A stretch of DNA of 36,134 nt from a bacterium (lineage in GTDB: Bacteria; Patescibacteriota; Patescibacteriia; UBA9934; GWF2-40-263): contig JAJYIV010000011.1 in the NCBI GenBank assembly GCA_021789915.1, forward strand, positions 1 to 36,134. The letters are read 5' to 3'. Under the pieces are notes generated by a model, which made no database searches, was not told where the DNA came from, and worked only from the letters and a program-made list of their open reading frames with translations. Shown here piece by piece: positions 7,691 through 15,376 of the stretch; within the stretch, counting starts at the first letter, position 1, and each line of letters starts with the position of its first letter. Made by a program: the position numbers and the translations under genes.

Positions 7691-8809
7691 ATGGGTCTTT
7701 TCTCCATATGTCAGGACGGCGTTCCGCTCATGTGGGCGCAGTACCAGTCCGCGACTGAACTTGCCGTGGCCGACAAGGACGTTCCCATGGTGAGGCTTCT
7801 GGCGACGTCGTCGTACCCGGTGGAGATCGCGAGGGAAGTATTTCTCGCGGCCGCCACGACCGAAGACGACGCGATCACCCTGCGCCACCTGAACTACCTG
7901 CTCGCCGCGTGCCGCGATAAGTTCGTGCTTCCGCTTTTTTGCTCGCGTAGCAAGAAACCCCTCGAAAGGCCGGAGAAGGAGAAGGCCGAGGAGGCTGAGT
8001 CGGCGGCGGTGCGCATGGCCGCACACCAGGTCGTCGCGATCATGGACAAGATGCCGCACGACCTGCGGAGGCTGGATGCCGTACGCAAGCGGATGATCGA
8101 GGTGGTCGTCGAGGCGTGGATGGCTACGCGGAGCGACGGGGAGGCCGAAACGTTCTGGAGCTTTCTCTACTGCGCATACGATCACAGCGTGCTTTCCGGC
8201 ACCATGGAAGCGTTGCTGCGCGAAGCGAGGATTCCGCCGTTGCGGCTGCTCCAGGCCATGGAGTTCACGCGGGCGCACGGCGAGTGGGACGACGGTCGCC
8301 ACGCGGGGCTCGAACGTTTCCTGCAGACGGCCTGGGCGCGCACGCTGCCGTTCGGCGACGCCGTGCGGTTCGCGAGGATGCGGTTCGATGCGGATTGCCA
8401 CGTTCCGCAACACGAGTGGCCCGAGGCGTGGGAACGCTTGATGCAGGACGTCGAAAGCTTCACCCGCACCCGGGTGCAGAGCATGGCGCCCGCCGTGTCG
8501 CTCGCGCAGGAAATCAACCCGGAGGCGCCTGGCGCGCGCATGATCGCCTTCGTGTCCTGTCATGCGGTTCCTTGCGACGTCGAGGAGGATGACCGCACGG
8601 TGCGCGTCCAAGTGCACGGCGCGCCGGATCAGGAGCTCGACAAGGACGAATTCCTGAACGTGCTCAAGGCCGTCCGGGAAAAGGCCGTGGCCTGGCGGGA
8701 GCGGCAGGCCGTTCCGCCGACGGCTCTGCCGAAGGTCGAGGTCTTGCTGATGATGCTGGACAACAACAACCAGCTCACCAGATCGGAGACGCTCTTTCTG
8801 CAAGACTGA
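7691..8809 (+). CDS. Unrecognised 372-residue soluble protein
   Basis: No family is recognised. The protein appears mainly helical, with a charged stretch near residues 95-110 (ERPEKEKAEEAESAA) that could be coiled or flexible, and it has no signal peptide or membrane segment. The C-terminus includes an asparagine run (MMLDNNNQLTRSETLFLQD). The start is well supported by AGAGGAG at 7678-7684, seven bases before the ATG. The frame is open upstream to 7595, but without a start signal. A hairpin terminator follows 22 bases after the stop, so this is a free-standing unit. Its arrangement resembles the unknown gene at 591-1724. Confidence 0.75.
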   Translation: MGLFSICQDGVPLMWAQYQSATELAVADKDVPMVRLLATSSYPVEIAREVFLAAATTEDDAITLRHLNYLLAACRDKFVLPLFCSRSKKPLERPEKEKAEEAESAAVRMAAHQVVAIMDKMPHDLRRLDAVRKRMIEVVVEAWMATRSDGEAETFWSFLYCAYDHSVLSGTMEALLREARIPPLRLLQAMEFTRAHGEWDDGRHAGLERFLQTAWARTLPFGDAVRFARMRFDADCHVPQHEWPEAWERLMQDVESFTRTRVQSMAPAVSLAQEINPEAPGARMIAFVSCHAVPCDVEEDDRTVRVQVHGAPDQELDKDEFLNVLKAVREKAVAWRERQAVPPTALPKVEVLLMMLDNNNQLTRSETLFLQD

Positions 8810-8830
8810 CGCCAAGACGAACACTTCGCG

Positions 8831-8866
8831 CCCCGGCGGCCTTCCCGCCCGGGTGTTTTTCTTTTA
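8831..8866 (+). terminator. Terminator of the 7691-8809 gene
   Basis: CCC-C-GGCGG and CCGCC-C-GGG pair around a short loop with one internal mismatch, followed by a T-rich run (GTTTTTCTTTT). Confidence 0.8.
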
Positions 8867-8878
8867 CGCTGTGCGCAT

Positions 8879-9262
8879 ATGATCGACCATGTTTCCGTGT
8901 ACGTGAGTGACCTGGCCCACAGCAAGGCGTTTTACGAAGCGGCGCTGAAGCCACTCGGCTACGTGGTCTTTTCGGAGATGGACGGTGCCGTCGCGTTCGG
9001 CAATGAAGCCGAGGCGGATTCGGCACTGCGCGGCGGCGACTTTTGGATCGCGCAGGAACAGCCGGTACGGAAGCAGCATGTCGCGTTCCGCGCAAAGGAT
9101 CACGCGACAGTCGATACGTTTTACCGCGCGGCGCTGGGCGCCGGCGGCACGAACAACGGCGCGCCTGGTTTGCGGTCGGATTACGGGGAACATTATTATG
9201 CCGCCTTCGTGCTCGATCCCGATGGTCACAATATCGAGGCGGTTTGCCAGAATCCTGTATGA
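8879..9262 (+). CDS. VOC/glyoxalase-superfamily protein
   Basis: This 127-residue protein has the duplicated beta-alpha-beta-beta-beta layout of the vicinal oxygen chelate superfamily. The first module begins MIDHVSVYVSDLAHSKAFYE; the second ends AFVLDPDGHNIEAV, the usual C-terminal signature. Likely metal ligands are H4, H67 and E120. The superfamily includes glyoxalase I, dioxygenases and resistance proteins; nothing here fixes the substrate. The ATG at 8879 begins exactly at the family start. No ribosome-binding site is evident, and it lies close behind the previous gene's terminator. A 22-bp palindrome follows the stop. Confidence 0.9.
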   Translation: MIDHVSVYVSDLAHSKAFYEAALKPLGYVVFSEMDGAVAFGNEAEADSALRGGDFWIAQEQPVRKQHVAFRAKDHATVDTFYRAALGAGGTNNGAPGLRSDYGEHYYAAFVLDPDGHNIEAVCQNPV

Positions 9263-9269
9263 AACCAAA

Positions 9270-9291
9270 CCCCGCCTGCATGCAGGCGGGG
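9270..9291. repeat. 22-bp perfect GC palindrome
   Basis: The half-site CCCCGCCTGCA is followed directly by its reverse complement. The identical 22-bp palindrome occurs again at 15977-15998, so this is a dispersed repeat unit rather than a simple terminator. Confidence 0.8.
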
Positions 9292-9310
9292 CGGTTGGTC
9301 CCAAGCCATT

Positions 9311-9384
9311 TGGACCCGGCGGGAGTCGAACCCGCGTCTGTCGGTGTCAAAACGACCGAGATTTACCGTTATCTCCACGGGCCC
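9311..9384 (-). tRNA. tRNA-like gene, isotype uncertain
   Basis: On the minus strand, a 7-bp acceptor stem (GGGCCCG with CGGGTCC, one G-U pair) closes a 74-base molecule with discriminator A. T8, a D-arm (GAGA...TCTC with GG in the loop) and a perfect T-arm (GCGGG-TTCGACT-CCCGC) are present. The anticodon arm is not normal: GTCGT/CCGAC gives loop TTTGACA (anticodon TGA, with a mismatch at 31-39 and no long serine variable arm), while TCGGT/ACCGA gives a 9-base loop containing TTG. CCA is not encoded, as in the other tRNA here. The T-arm resembles that of tmRNA, but no tmRNA body or tag frame fits the space before the HNH gene. Confidence 0.55.
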
Positions 9385-9403
9385 GTAGTCCGGCCTGGGA
9401 TGA

Positions 9404-9443
9404 AATAAAATCCCCCAACCATTCAGGCGTGGGGGATTTTATT
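9404..9443 (-). terminator. Strong bidirectional hairpin between HNH gene and tRNA-like gene
   Basis: A perfect 14-bp stem (AATAAAATCCCCCA / TGGGGGATTTTATT) with a 12-base loop has T-rich flanks in both directions. It probably ends transcription of the HNH gene on the minus strand, and could also stop plus-strand read-through from the VOC gene. Confidence 0.85.
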
Positions 9444-9519
9444 GACACCGACATCTAGACCGTGGAGTCTCGATCGTCTGTCACGATTTCAACACAGATC
9501 GTCATCGTTGTCAATGACT

Positions 9520-10134
9520 CTATGCCAAGTTTTTGCCTTTGCTCCTATTGCAGGACTCGCAAAGCAACTGAATATTTCTCTCAGTGTTGCTCCCACCTTC
9601 TGCTACCGGAATGATATGATCGAACTCCAACTTTTCCTTAGCGCCACACTTTACGCACGTACCTTCGTCCCTCTGCCACACGAACAAGCGTACGGATTCC
9701 GATACCCTTTCTCTCTGAGTATTTGGAACTTGTTCTTGATTTTCAAACGCTTGAACTTCCCGACTAATTTTCTGCATCTGCTTGTTTCGTAAATAAGCGA
9801 AGTGTTTGATGCGCATCTTAATTTCCTCACTATCAACCCCACCGGAATCCTCCACAAGATATACGTCGCTGTGAAAATACCAGTATTTATGGAACAAAAA
9901 ATGGCCAGGATCTTGAACTGGTTCATCCTTACTCTTTTCCAAGAGAGCTCGGATTATTTCCCACTCATTCGCAGCTTCTTGCTGTTTCTCCGGTGGTAAT
10001 TTCATCACGTTTTCTTTCTTTTCATCCAAGACATTCAATCTTACAGTCTTTGCTTTGTCTCCCTTACCAAGAGTTATATTCACAGAATATACCCCTCCGT
10101 CGTTATAGATTTTAGAAACGTGCTTGATCTTCAT
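9520..10134 (-). CDS. HNH endonuclease-domain protein, probably acquired
   Basis: This 204-residue protein ends in a clear HNH nuclease domain: CVKCGAKEKLEFDHIIPVAE, then GGSNTERNIQLLCESCNRSKG, with two CxxC zinc knuckles (CVKC, CESC) framing the D-H catalytic core and the downstream N. The first 140 residues are not recognised and may bind DNA or a partner. The gene is visibly AT-rich, with AAA/GAA/ATT codons, unlike every neighbour, which indicates recent transfer. It lies next to a tRNA-like gene on the same strand, a common landing place for mobile DNA. Homing, restriction or phage-related roles are all possible. The ATG at 10134 follows an A-rich leader. Confidence 0.88.
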   Translation of the reverse strand: MKIKHVSKIYNDGGVYSVNITLGKGDKAKTVRLNVLDEKKENVMKLPPEKQQEAANEWEIIRALLEKSKDEPVQDPGHFLFHKYWYFHSDVYLVEDSGGVDSEEIKMRIKHFAYLRNKQMQKISREVQAFENQEQVPNTQRERVSESVRLFVWQRDEGTCVKCGAKEKLEFDHIIPVAEGGSNTERNIQLLCESCNRSKGKNLA

Positions 10135-10169
10135 ATTTTTTCTTTACGTCAATGCCGGCCTGTGGGCAT

Positions 10170-10712
10170 CTACGCCTTGCCGAGCGTCTTGCCGCCCTTG
10201 CGCCAGTTGGCGGGACACAGCTCGCCAGTTTGTAGCGCCTCCAGAACGCGCAGCGTCTCGTCCACGCTGCGGCCGACGCCCAGATCGTGGTACAGCGCGT
10301 AACGCAGCAGGCCTTCCGGGTCGATGATGAACAGGCCGCGCAGCGCGACGCCTTTTTCCGGGATCAGCGTGCCGTAGTCGCGCGAGAGCTCGCGGCTCAT
10401 GTCCGAGAAGAGCGGATAGCCGAGCGTGCCGAGCTCCTTGAGCCAGGCCTTGTGCGAGTGCACGGAATCCGTCGAGCCCCCGAGCACGGCGGCGTTCAGC
10501 GCCTTGAATTCGTCCAGGCGCTGCGAGAAGCTTGTGATTTCCGTCGGACACACGAACGTGAAATCCAGCGGATAGAAGAACAGTACGAGCCACGTGCCGT
10601 GATAATCCTTCAACGCCCGCGTGCCGAACGTGCCGTCGGGCTGGCAGATTTCCAGCGAAAAATCCGGCGCCTTGCGGCCGACTTGCGCGATTTGAGGAGC
10701 GCGTTCATCCAT
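10170..10712 (-). CDS. Typical 2-Cys peroxiredoxin (AhpC/Prx1 type)
   Basis: This 180-residue thiol peroxidase reduces hydrogen peroxide and organic peroxides. The peroxidatic cysteine is C55 in DFTFVCPTE, and the resolving cysteine is C166 in GELCPANW, the arrangement of typical 2-Cys peroxiredoxins that work as dimers or decamers. Length and C-terminus (PANWRKGGKTLG) match the AhpC/Prx1 class. It begins five bases after the stop of the superoxide dismutase gene on the same strand, so the pair forms an operon in which the dismutase product, peroxide, is the substrate of the second enzyme. No reductase partner (AhpF) is in view; thioredoxin may serve. Confidence 0.96.
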   Translation of the reverse strand: MDERAPQIAQVGRKAPDFSLEICQPDGTFGTRALKDYHGTWLVLFFYPLDFTFVCPTEITSFSQRLDEFKALNAAVLGGSTDSVHSHKAWLKELGTLGYPLFSDMSRELSRDYGTLIPEKGVALRGLFIIDPEGLLRYALYHDLGVGRSVDETLRVLEALQTGELCPANWRKGGKTLGKA

Positions 10713-10717
10713 AATGG

Positions 10718-11344
10718 TCAGCGGGCCGAAAGGCCCTTCACGTTGTTAAATCGTTCCGTCGCCGCCTTCCAGTCGAGATTCTTCCACCACGCCTGGATGT
10801 ACGCCTTGCGGTCCGAGCCGTGATCGATGAAATAGGCGTGTTCGTAGACGTCCAGCACGAGCAGCGGAATGCAGCCCCAGACGCCGCCTTGGTCGTGGGC
10901 GTCGCAGCCGTACAGTTTCAGACGTCCGAGCTGGGCGTCCCAGCACAGCACCACCCAGCCGCGCACGGCCATCCCCGTCGCGGAAAACATCGCGACGAAC
11001 TTCTCCCACGAGCCGAACTTTTCCACGATCGCGTCGCGCAGCGCGCCGGCAGGCTCGCCCGCGCCGCCGAGCGCTTCGAAATAATATTCGTGCAGGTAGA
11101 CGCCGTTGACGGCGAACGTCTCGCCGTTGCGCAGCGCGCGCAGGTCCGAGTACGTCTGGTTCGCGGCGTCGAGCCCGGTGCCGGCGGCGGCCATCTCTTT
11201 GATTTTTTGGCCGACCTCCTTCATCTTGTTGACGTAGCCCACGTACAATTTGTCGTGGTGGATATCGATCGTCTTTTTCGAAATGCCGTCGAGCTCCTTG
11301 GAGAAGGGCAGCGGCCGCGCTTGATCGTCGGCGGAAGATGGCAT
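10718..11344 (-). CDS. Fe/Mn superoxide dismutase
   Basis: This 208-residue protein is an iron or manganese superoxide dismutase. Metal ligands can be placed at H29 or H30 (DIHHDKLY), H85 (VYLHEYYFEAL), D165 and H169 (LDVYEHAYFIDH). The usual DVWEHAY signature reads DVYEHAY, a Trp-to-Tyr change next to the ligand. GCDAHDQGG near residue 150 carries the active-site outer-sphere region, but metal choice cannot be decided from it. The protein is cytoplasmic. It is the first gene of the dismutase-peroxiredoxin pair and is divergent from the DUF3179 gene, with 47 bases between the starts. Confidence 0.95.
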   Translation of the reverse strand: MPSSADDQARPLPFSKELDGISKKTIDIHHDKLYVGYVNKMKEVGQKIKEMAAAGTGLDAANQTYSDLRALRNGETFAVNGVYLHEYYFEALGGAGEPAGALRDAIVEKFGSWEKFVAMFSATGMAVRGWVVLCWDAQLGRLKLYGCDAHDQGGVWGCIPLLVLDVYEHAYFIDHGSDRKAYIQAWWKNLDWKAATERFNNVKGLSAR

Positions 11345-11391
11345 ACGGTGACGAGGTTAAGGATGAAGCGCTATCATCGTATCCGAATCAT

Positions 11392-12498
11392 ATGAACCAG
11401 CGCAACCGCGTGCTCCTCTTCGTCCTCGCCTTTGCCGCGGCGGCGGCCGCGGTCGGCTACGGACAGTGGGGGTATTGGCGCGCGCCGGGTCCTTCCGCGC
11501 CGGCCCCGGCGCCGTTCGCGCTTTCGGTGGACGGCGGGGTCAACCAGCTGGTGCCGGCATCCGACATCTTGTCCGCCGGTCCGGCCCCGGACGCGATGCC
11601 GGCCATCGACCATCCGTCATTCGTCGCCGACGCCGTTGCGGATCCGTATTTGAAGGACGACGGATTGGGCATCGATGTCGCCACGGCGCACGGCCGGCGG
11701 TTCTATCCGTTCCAGATCCTCGTGTGGCATTTGGCCGTCAACGACGTCATCGACGGCACGCCGGTGCTCGTCGCCTTCTGCCCGCTGTGCCAGGACGGCG
11801 GCGCGTATGAACGCACGGTGGGCGGCAACGTGCTGCAATTCGGAACGGCCGGTCAGGAATGGAACAGCACGTCGCTGCTGTACGACGTCGGTTCAAAGAC
11901 CGTCTGGACGGCGGCGACGGCGCTTGCCTTGCGCGGGCCGATGGCGGGGACGCGGCTGACGCCGGTGCCGTCGCGCATCATGACGTGGGCGGACTGGAAG
12001 AAGGAGTATCCGGACGGCAACGTGTTGGCGCGCGTGAGCGGGTCGGATCGCGACTACACGCTGGATCCGTACGGAAGTTACGCCGTCGACCGCCGCATCC
12101 TGTTTCCCATCACGCGGCCGGACGCGCGACTGGGCGTGAAGGATTCCGTCTACGGCGTGTCCGTCGGCGGCGCGGACAAGGCGTACGCGGCGTCCGACGT
12201 GCAGCAGGCGAACGTCGTAAACGATCGGATCGGCGCGACGCCGGTGTCCGTGTGGACGTTCGACGGTGACGGCGCGGAAGCGTTCGAGGCGCAGGCGAAC
12301 GGCAAGACCCTCACGTTCTTCCGCGCGGGCGACGGTTCCACGGCCGACCGTGAGACCGGCTCGACGTGGGACGATGACGGCGCCGCGATCGCGGGCCCGC
12401 TGCGCGGGTCGCACCTGACACGGCTGCCGCTCGAACGTTCGTTCTGGTATTGTTGGGCCGGACTGCATCCGCAGAGCATGATGTACTCCTCGAACTAG
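11392..12498 (+). CDS. DUF3179 family secreted or anchored protein
   Basis: The protein (368 residues) has a short basic N-terminus and a hydrophobic segment (VLLFVLAFAAAAAAVG, residues 7-22), so it is probably exported or membrane anchored. The rest matches the DUF3179 family: RRFYPFQILVWHLAVND, then GTPVLVAFCPLCQDG, the family's hallmark region with a CPLC pair, followed by the conserved WNSTSLLYDVGSKTVW. The function of DUF3179 is unknown; the two cysteines could bind a metal or form a disulfide outside the membrane. The ATG at 11392 was chosen because the signal segment follows directly. It ends 14 bases before rsmI. Confidence 0.9.
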   Translation: MNQRNRVLLFVLAFAAAAAAVGYGQWGYWRAPGPSAPAPAPFALSVDGGVNQLVPASDILSAGPAPDAMPAIDHPSFVADAVADPYLKDDGLGIDVATAHGRRFYPFQILVWHLAVNDVIDGTPVLVAFCPLCQDGGAYERTVGGNVLQFGTAGQEWNSTSLLYDVGSKTVWTAATALALRGPMAGTRLTPVPSRIMTWADWKKEYPDGNVLARVSGSDRDYTLDPYGSYAVDRRILFPITRPDARLGVKDSVYGVSVGGADKAYAASDVQQANVVNDRIGATPVSVWTFDGDGAEAFEAQANGKTLTFFRAGDGSTADRETGSTWDDDGAAIAGPLRGSHLTRLPLERSFWYCWAGLHPQSMMYSSN

Positions 12499-12512
12499 GA
12501 CCCATACGTCCT

Positions 12513-13205
12513 ATGAGCACGCTCTCCGTCGTCGCCACGCCGATCGGCAATCTCCAGGACGCCAGTCCGCGCGCGCTGGAGGTTTTGCGCACGGCCGACG
12601 CGATCATCTGCGAGGACACGCGCGTCACCGCGAAGCTGCTCGCGGCGCACGGCATCAGCCGCCCGCTCCTGTCGCACCACCACCATTCGACGAAGGACAA
12701 GACGCAGGACATCATCGACCGGCTGGCGCGCGGCGAAAACCTGGCGCTGGTCACGGACGCCGGCACGCCCGCGATCTCCGATCCCGGCGGGGAACTGGTG
12801 CGCGACGTCGTCGCGGCCATCGGCGACGGCGTGACGGTGACGCCGATTCCGGGCCCGTGCGCCGCGATCGCCGCCCTGTCCGTCAGCGGCTTTCCGGCGG
12901 ATCGTTTCGTCTTTCTCGGTTTCCCGCCGCACAAGAACGGCCGGCGGACGTGGTTCAAGGAGATCGCCGGGCGTCCGGAGACCGTCGTCTTCTACGAGAG
13001 CACGCACCGCATCGACAAGACGCTCTCGCAGCTCGGCGAAGCGGTCGGCAGCCGCGCGCTCGTCGTCTGCCGCGAGCTGACCAAGCTGCACGAGACGATC
13101 TACCGCGGCACGGCGGCCGAGATCGTCGCCGCCGTCAAGGCGACGAGCGACAAAGGCGAGTTCGTCATCGTACTGAGTCCCGCTGTCCCGCGTTCGCGCG
13201 CTTGA
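12513..13205 (+). CDS. rsmI: 16S rRNA (cytidine-1402-2'-O)-methyltransferase RsmI
   Basis: This 230-residue tetrapyrrole-methylase-fold enzyme methylates the 2'-OH of C1402 in 16S rRNA using SAM. The family motifs are present: VVATPIGNLQD at the N-terminus, CEDTRVT, ALVTDAGTPAISDPGG and PIPGPCAAIAALSVSGFP, with GFPPHK before the C-terminal half. The protein is shorter than E. coli RsmI (286) because it lacks the extra C-terminal domain. The start at 12513 is where homology begins, with a weak AGGA upstream. It lies 14 bases after the DUF3179 gene, so both probably share a transcript. Confidence 0.95.
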   Translation: MSTLSVVATPIGNLQDASPRALEVLRTADAIICEDTRVTAKLLAAHGISRPLLSHHHHSTKDKTQDIIDRLARGENLALVTDAGTPAISDPGGELVRDVVAAIGDGVTVTPIPGPCAAIAALSVSGFPADRFVFLGFPPHKNGRRTWFKEIAGRPETVVFYESTHRIDKTLSQLGEAVGSRALVVCRELTKLHETIYRGTAAEIVAAVKATSDKGEFVIVLSPAVPRSRA

Positions 13206-13290
13206 CGGGAGAAAGAATCGCCGTTATGATGCGCCGTCGCATCCGAACGGAGTGCGCGTCCGGCCGTGGCGGCCGGAAAAGGAGGATTCG

Positions 13291-13590
13291 ATGTTCGCCC
13301 TGATGGCGTTCGTCTGGCACGTCGCTTGGGGATTTTTCACGGCCTACGTCTTCGACGTGATCATTCCGCTCGGCGTGTCCGAGAAGGATCGCGCGGAGCG
13401 CAAGCGATATGCGCCGCTGCGCTGGGCGCTGGAGAAAGGGCACGCGAACCGCCTGGCCGTTTTCGTCCTCGGGATGGCGGCGATGGTCCCCGTCCTCATC
13501 TTCGTCGGGTTCGCCCATCCGTTCCCGTCGCTCATCGGGGCGGCGGCATACGCGGCAAGCGTCGGCAAGTCCCGCTTCGCTTCGATCTAA
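13291..13590 (+). CDS. Small membrane protein, unknown
   Basis: This 99-residue protein has two hydrophobic segments, near residues 5-27 (including WHVAWGFFTAYVFDVIIPLG) and 55-90 (LAVFVLGMAAMVPVLIFVGF), separated by a charged loop (EKDRAERKRYAPLRWALEK). The family is not recognised. The start is well supported by AAGGAGG about six bases upstream of the ATG. A clean hairpin with five T residues follows the stop, so it is its own transcription unit. Confidence 0.72.
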   Translation: MFALMAFVWHVAWGFFTAYVFDVIIPLGVSEKDRAERKRYAPLRWALEKGHANRLAVFVLGMAAMVPVLIFVGFAHPFPSLIGAAAYAASVGKSRFASI

Positions 13591-13611
13591 GGTCTGCCGC
13601 GACGGGCGCAG

Positions 13612-13635
13612 GACCACCTTCTCGGTGGTCTTTTT
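13612..13635 (+). terminator. Terminator of the 13291-13590 gene
   Basis: GACCACC and GGTGGTC form a seven-base-pair stem with a five-base loop, followed by TTTTT. Confidence 0.9.
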
Positions 13636-13669
13636 CTGTCGAAACCGGTAGGATTCAGCAAAGCCACCG

Positions 13670-13749
13670 GCTGTCAGCCTTCAGCCCTCAGCTCGCGTTC
13701 CCTCCTGACGGCTGACAGCTGATGGCTGAAGGCTGATGGCTGATGGCTG
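13670..13749. repeat. Degenerate 7-bp array (GGCTGAT-type) before metG
   Basis: The right half is a run of heptamers of the type GGCTGAT/GGCTGAA/GGCTGAC. The left half carries the reverse complement (CTGTCAGCCTTCAGCC), so the transcript could fold into a long imperfect hairpin. The array ends five bases before the MetRS start codon. Similar arrays lie before 29097 and 29509. Confidence 0.8.
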
Positions 13750-13754
13750 TTCCT

Positions 13755-15278
13755 ATGTCCAAATACTACCTCACCACGACGCTGCCGTACGTCAACGCCG
13801 ATCCGCATGTCGGTTTCGCGCTTGAAATCGTCCAAGCGGACGCGCTCGCGCGCTATCACCGCCTGCTTGGCGACGACGTCGCGTTCAACACGGGCACGGA
13901 CGAGCACGGGCAGAAGATTTATCAGAAATCCGTCGAGGCCGGCGAGGAGCCGCAGGCGTACTGCGACCGGTACGCGGCGAAGTTCGACGGGCTCAAGGCG
14001 GCGCTGAACCTGACGTACACGCGCTTCATCCGCACGACGGACGCCCACCACGTCGCGGCGGCGCAGGAATTCTGGCGCCGCTGCAAGGCCGCGGGCGACA
14101 TCTACAAAAAGCAATACCGCACGAAGTACTGCGTCGGCTGCGAGCTGGAGAAGACGGATTCGGAGCTTGAAGACGGCCGCTGTCCCATCCACCCGAAACT
14201 CCCGATCGAATTGCGCGACGAAGAAAATTATTTCTTCCGCTGGTCGCGCTCCCAGCAGGCGCTGCTGAACCATTACGCCGCGCATCCCGACTTCGTCCTG
14301 CCGGATTTCCGGTTGAAGGAGATCCGCAACTTCGTCGCCGCGGGCCTGCAGGATTTCAGCATTTCGCGGCTCAAGGCCAAGATGCCGTGGGGCATCGACG
14401 TGCCGGACGATCCCGCGCACGTGATGTACGTGTGGTTCGACGCGCTCGTCAACTACGTGTCGACGCTCGGCTGGCCCGAGGACGCGGCGAACTTCGCGGC
14501 GTTCTGGGGAACGGACGGCGCGCCGAACGCCGTGCAAGTCGCCGGCAAGGACAATCTGCGCCAGCAGTCGGCGATGTGGCAGGGCATGCTGCTCTCCGCC
14601 GGCTTGCCGCTTTCCAAGCAGGTGTTCATCCACGGCTTCATCACGGCGGACGGGCAGAAGATGAGCAAGTCGCTCGGCAACGTCGTGAACCCGTACGACC
14701 TGGTCGCGACCTACGGCACGGATGCCACGCGGTACTTTTTGCTCGGCGCCATCCCGTCGTACAACGACGGCGACTACACGAAGGCGCTGTTCGAGGAGAC
14801 GTATGCGGCGCGGCTCGCGAACGGCATCGGCAATTTGGCGGCGCGCGTGACGACGATGGCGGGGAAGTTCTCCGGCGGCGCGTCGCCGGCAAAGGCCGAG
14901 GATCGCTTCGCGACGCAGGCGCTGTGGACGCGCTATCGCGACGCGCTGGACGCGTTCCGTTTCGACGACGCGGTGCACGCGGTCGAGGAGCTCGTCGCGC
15001 TGTGCAACCAGGCGATCGACGTCGAGGCACCGTGGAAAAAGGCGAAGGCGGGCGAGGACGTCGGACCGTTCCTGTATCAGCTGCTGGAGGCGCTGCGCCA
15101 CGCGGGGCTCATGCTGCTGCCGGTGATTCCGCAGGCGGCGGAGAAATTGCTGGCCGCGCTTGGCGTCGACGCGTCATCGGTGCGGCTTCCGCGCGATGCG
15201 GCGTGGGGCTTGCTCGCGCCGGGAACGAAGATCGAGAGCGGGGTGATCCTGTTCCCGCGGCTCGATGCTAATTCCTAA
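13755..15278 (+). CDS. metG: Methionyl-tRNA synthetase number 1
   Basis: This 507-residue class I synthetase charges tRNA-Met. The HIGH-type motif is HVGF at residues 18-21 (PYVNADPHVGFALE) and KMSKS is at 302-306. The zinc insert is the short type with C126, C129, C143 and H146 (CVGC ... CPIH), a single knuckle. The C-terminal anticodon-binding helical domain is present, but the extra C-terminal dimerisation domain is absent. A second, different MetRS lies at 22457-24103. The start at 13755 is directly behind the heptamer array; no Shine-Dalgarno sequence is visible. A palindromic repeat follows the stop within four bases. Confidence 0.96.
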   Translation: MSKYYLTTTLPYVNADPHVGFALEIVQADALARYHRLLGDDVAFNTGTDEHGQKIYQKSVEAGEEPQAYCDRYAAKFDGLKAALNLTYTRFIRTTDAHHVAAAQEFWRRCKAAGDIYKKQYRTKYCVGCELEKTDSELEDGRCPIHPKLPIELRDEENYFFRWSRSQQALLNHYAAHPDFVLPDFRLKEIRNFVAAGLQDFSISRLKAKMPWGIDVPDDPAHVMYVWFDALVNYVSTLGWPEDAANFAAFWGTDGAPNAVQVAGKDNLRQQSAMWQGMLLSAGLPLSKQVFIHGFITADGQKMSKSLGNVVNPYDLVATYGTDATRYFLLGAIPSYNDGDYTKALFEETYAARLANGIGNLAARVTTMAGKFSGGASPAKAEDRFATQALWTRYRDALDAFRFDDAVHAVEELVALCNQAIDVEAPWKKAKAGEDVGPFLYQLLEALRHAGLMLLPVIPQAAEKLLAALGVDASSVRLPRDAAWGLLAPGTKIESGVILFPRLDANS

Positions 15279-15281
15279 TCC

Positions 15282-15366
15282 CGTCATTGCGAGCGCAGCG
15301 AAGCAATCCTGCCGCCCGTGGTGAAAGATTGCTTCGTCGTTCGCGGACTTGCTCCTCGCAATGACG
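15282..15366. repeat. 85-bp palindromic repeat, CGTCATTGCGAG family
   Basis: The ends CGTCATTGCGAG and CTCGCAATGACG are perfect inverted copies. A second inner pair (AGCGAAGCAATC / GATTGCTTCG) makes a long imperfect hairpin. The unit fills the gap between metG and the CvpA-like gene. Related units lie at 15882-16008 and, inside a coding region, at 26323-26413 and 27986-28088. Confidence 0.85.
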
Positions 15367-15376
15367 AGGAAAAAGT

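Noticed and set aside
9309-9519. tmRNA (ssrA) on the minus strand
   Set aside because: The T-arm resembles tmRNA, but the conserved 5' tmRNA sequence and a tag frame are missing and only about 210 bases are free. A permuted arrangement also lacks a matching acceptor strand downstream.
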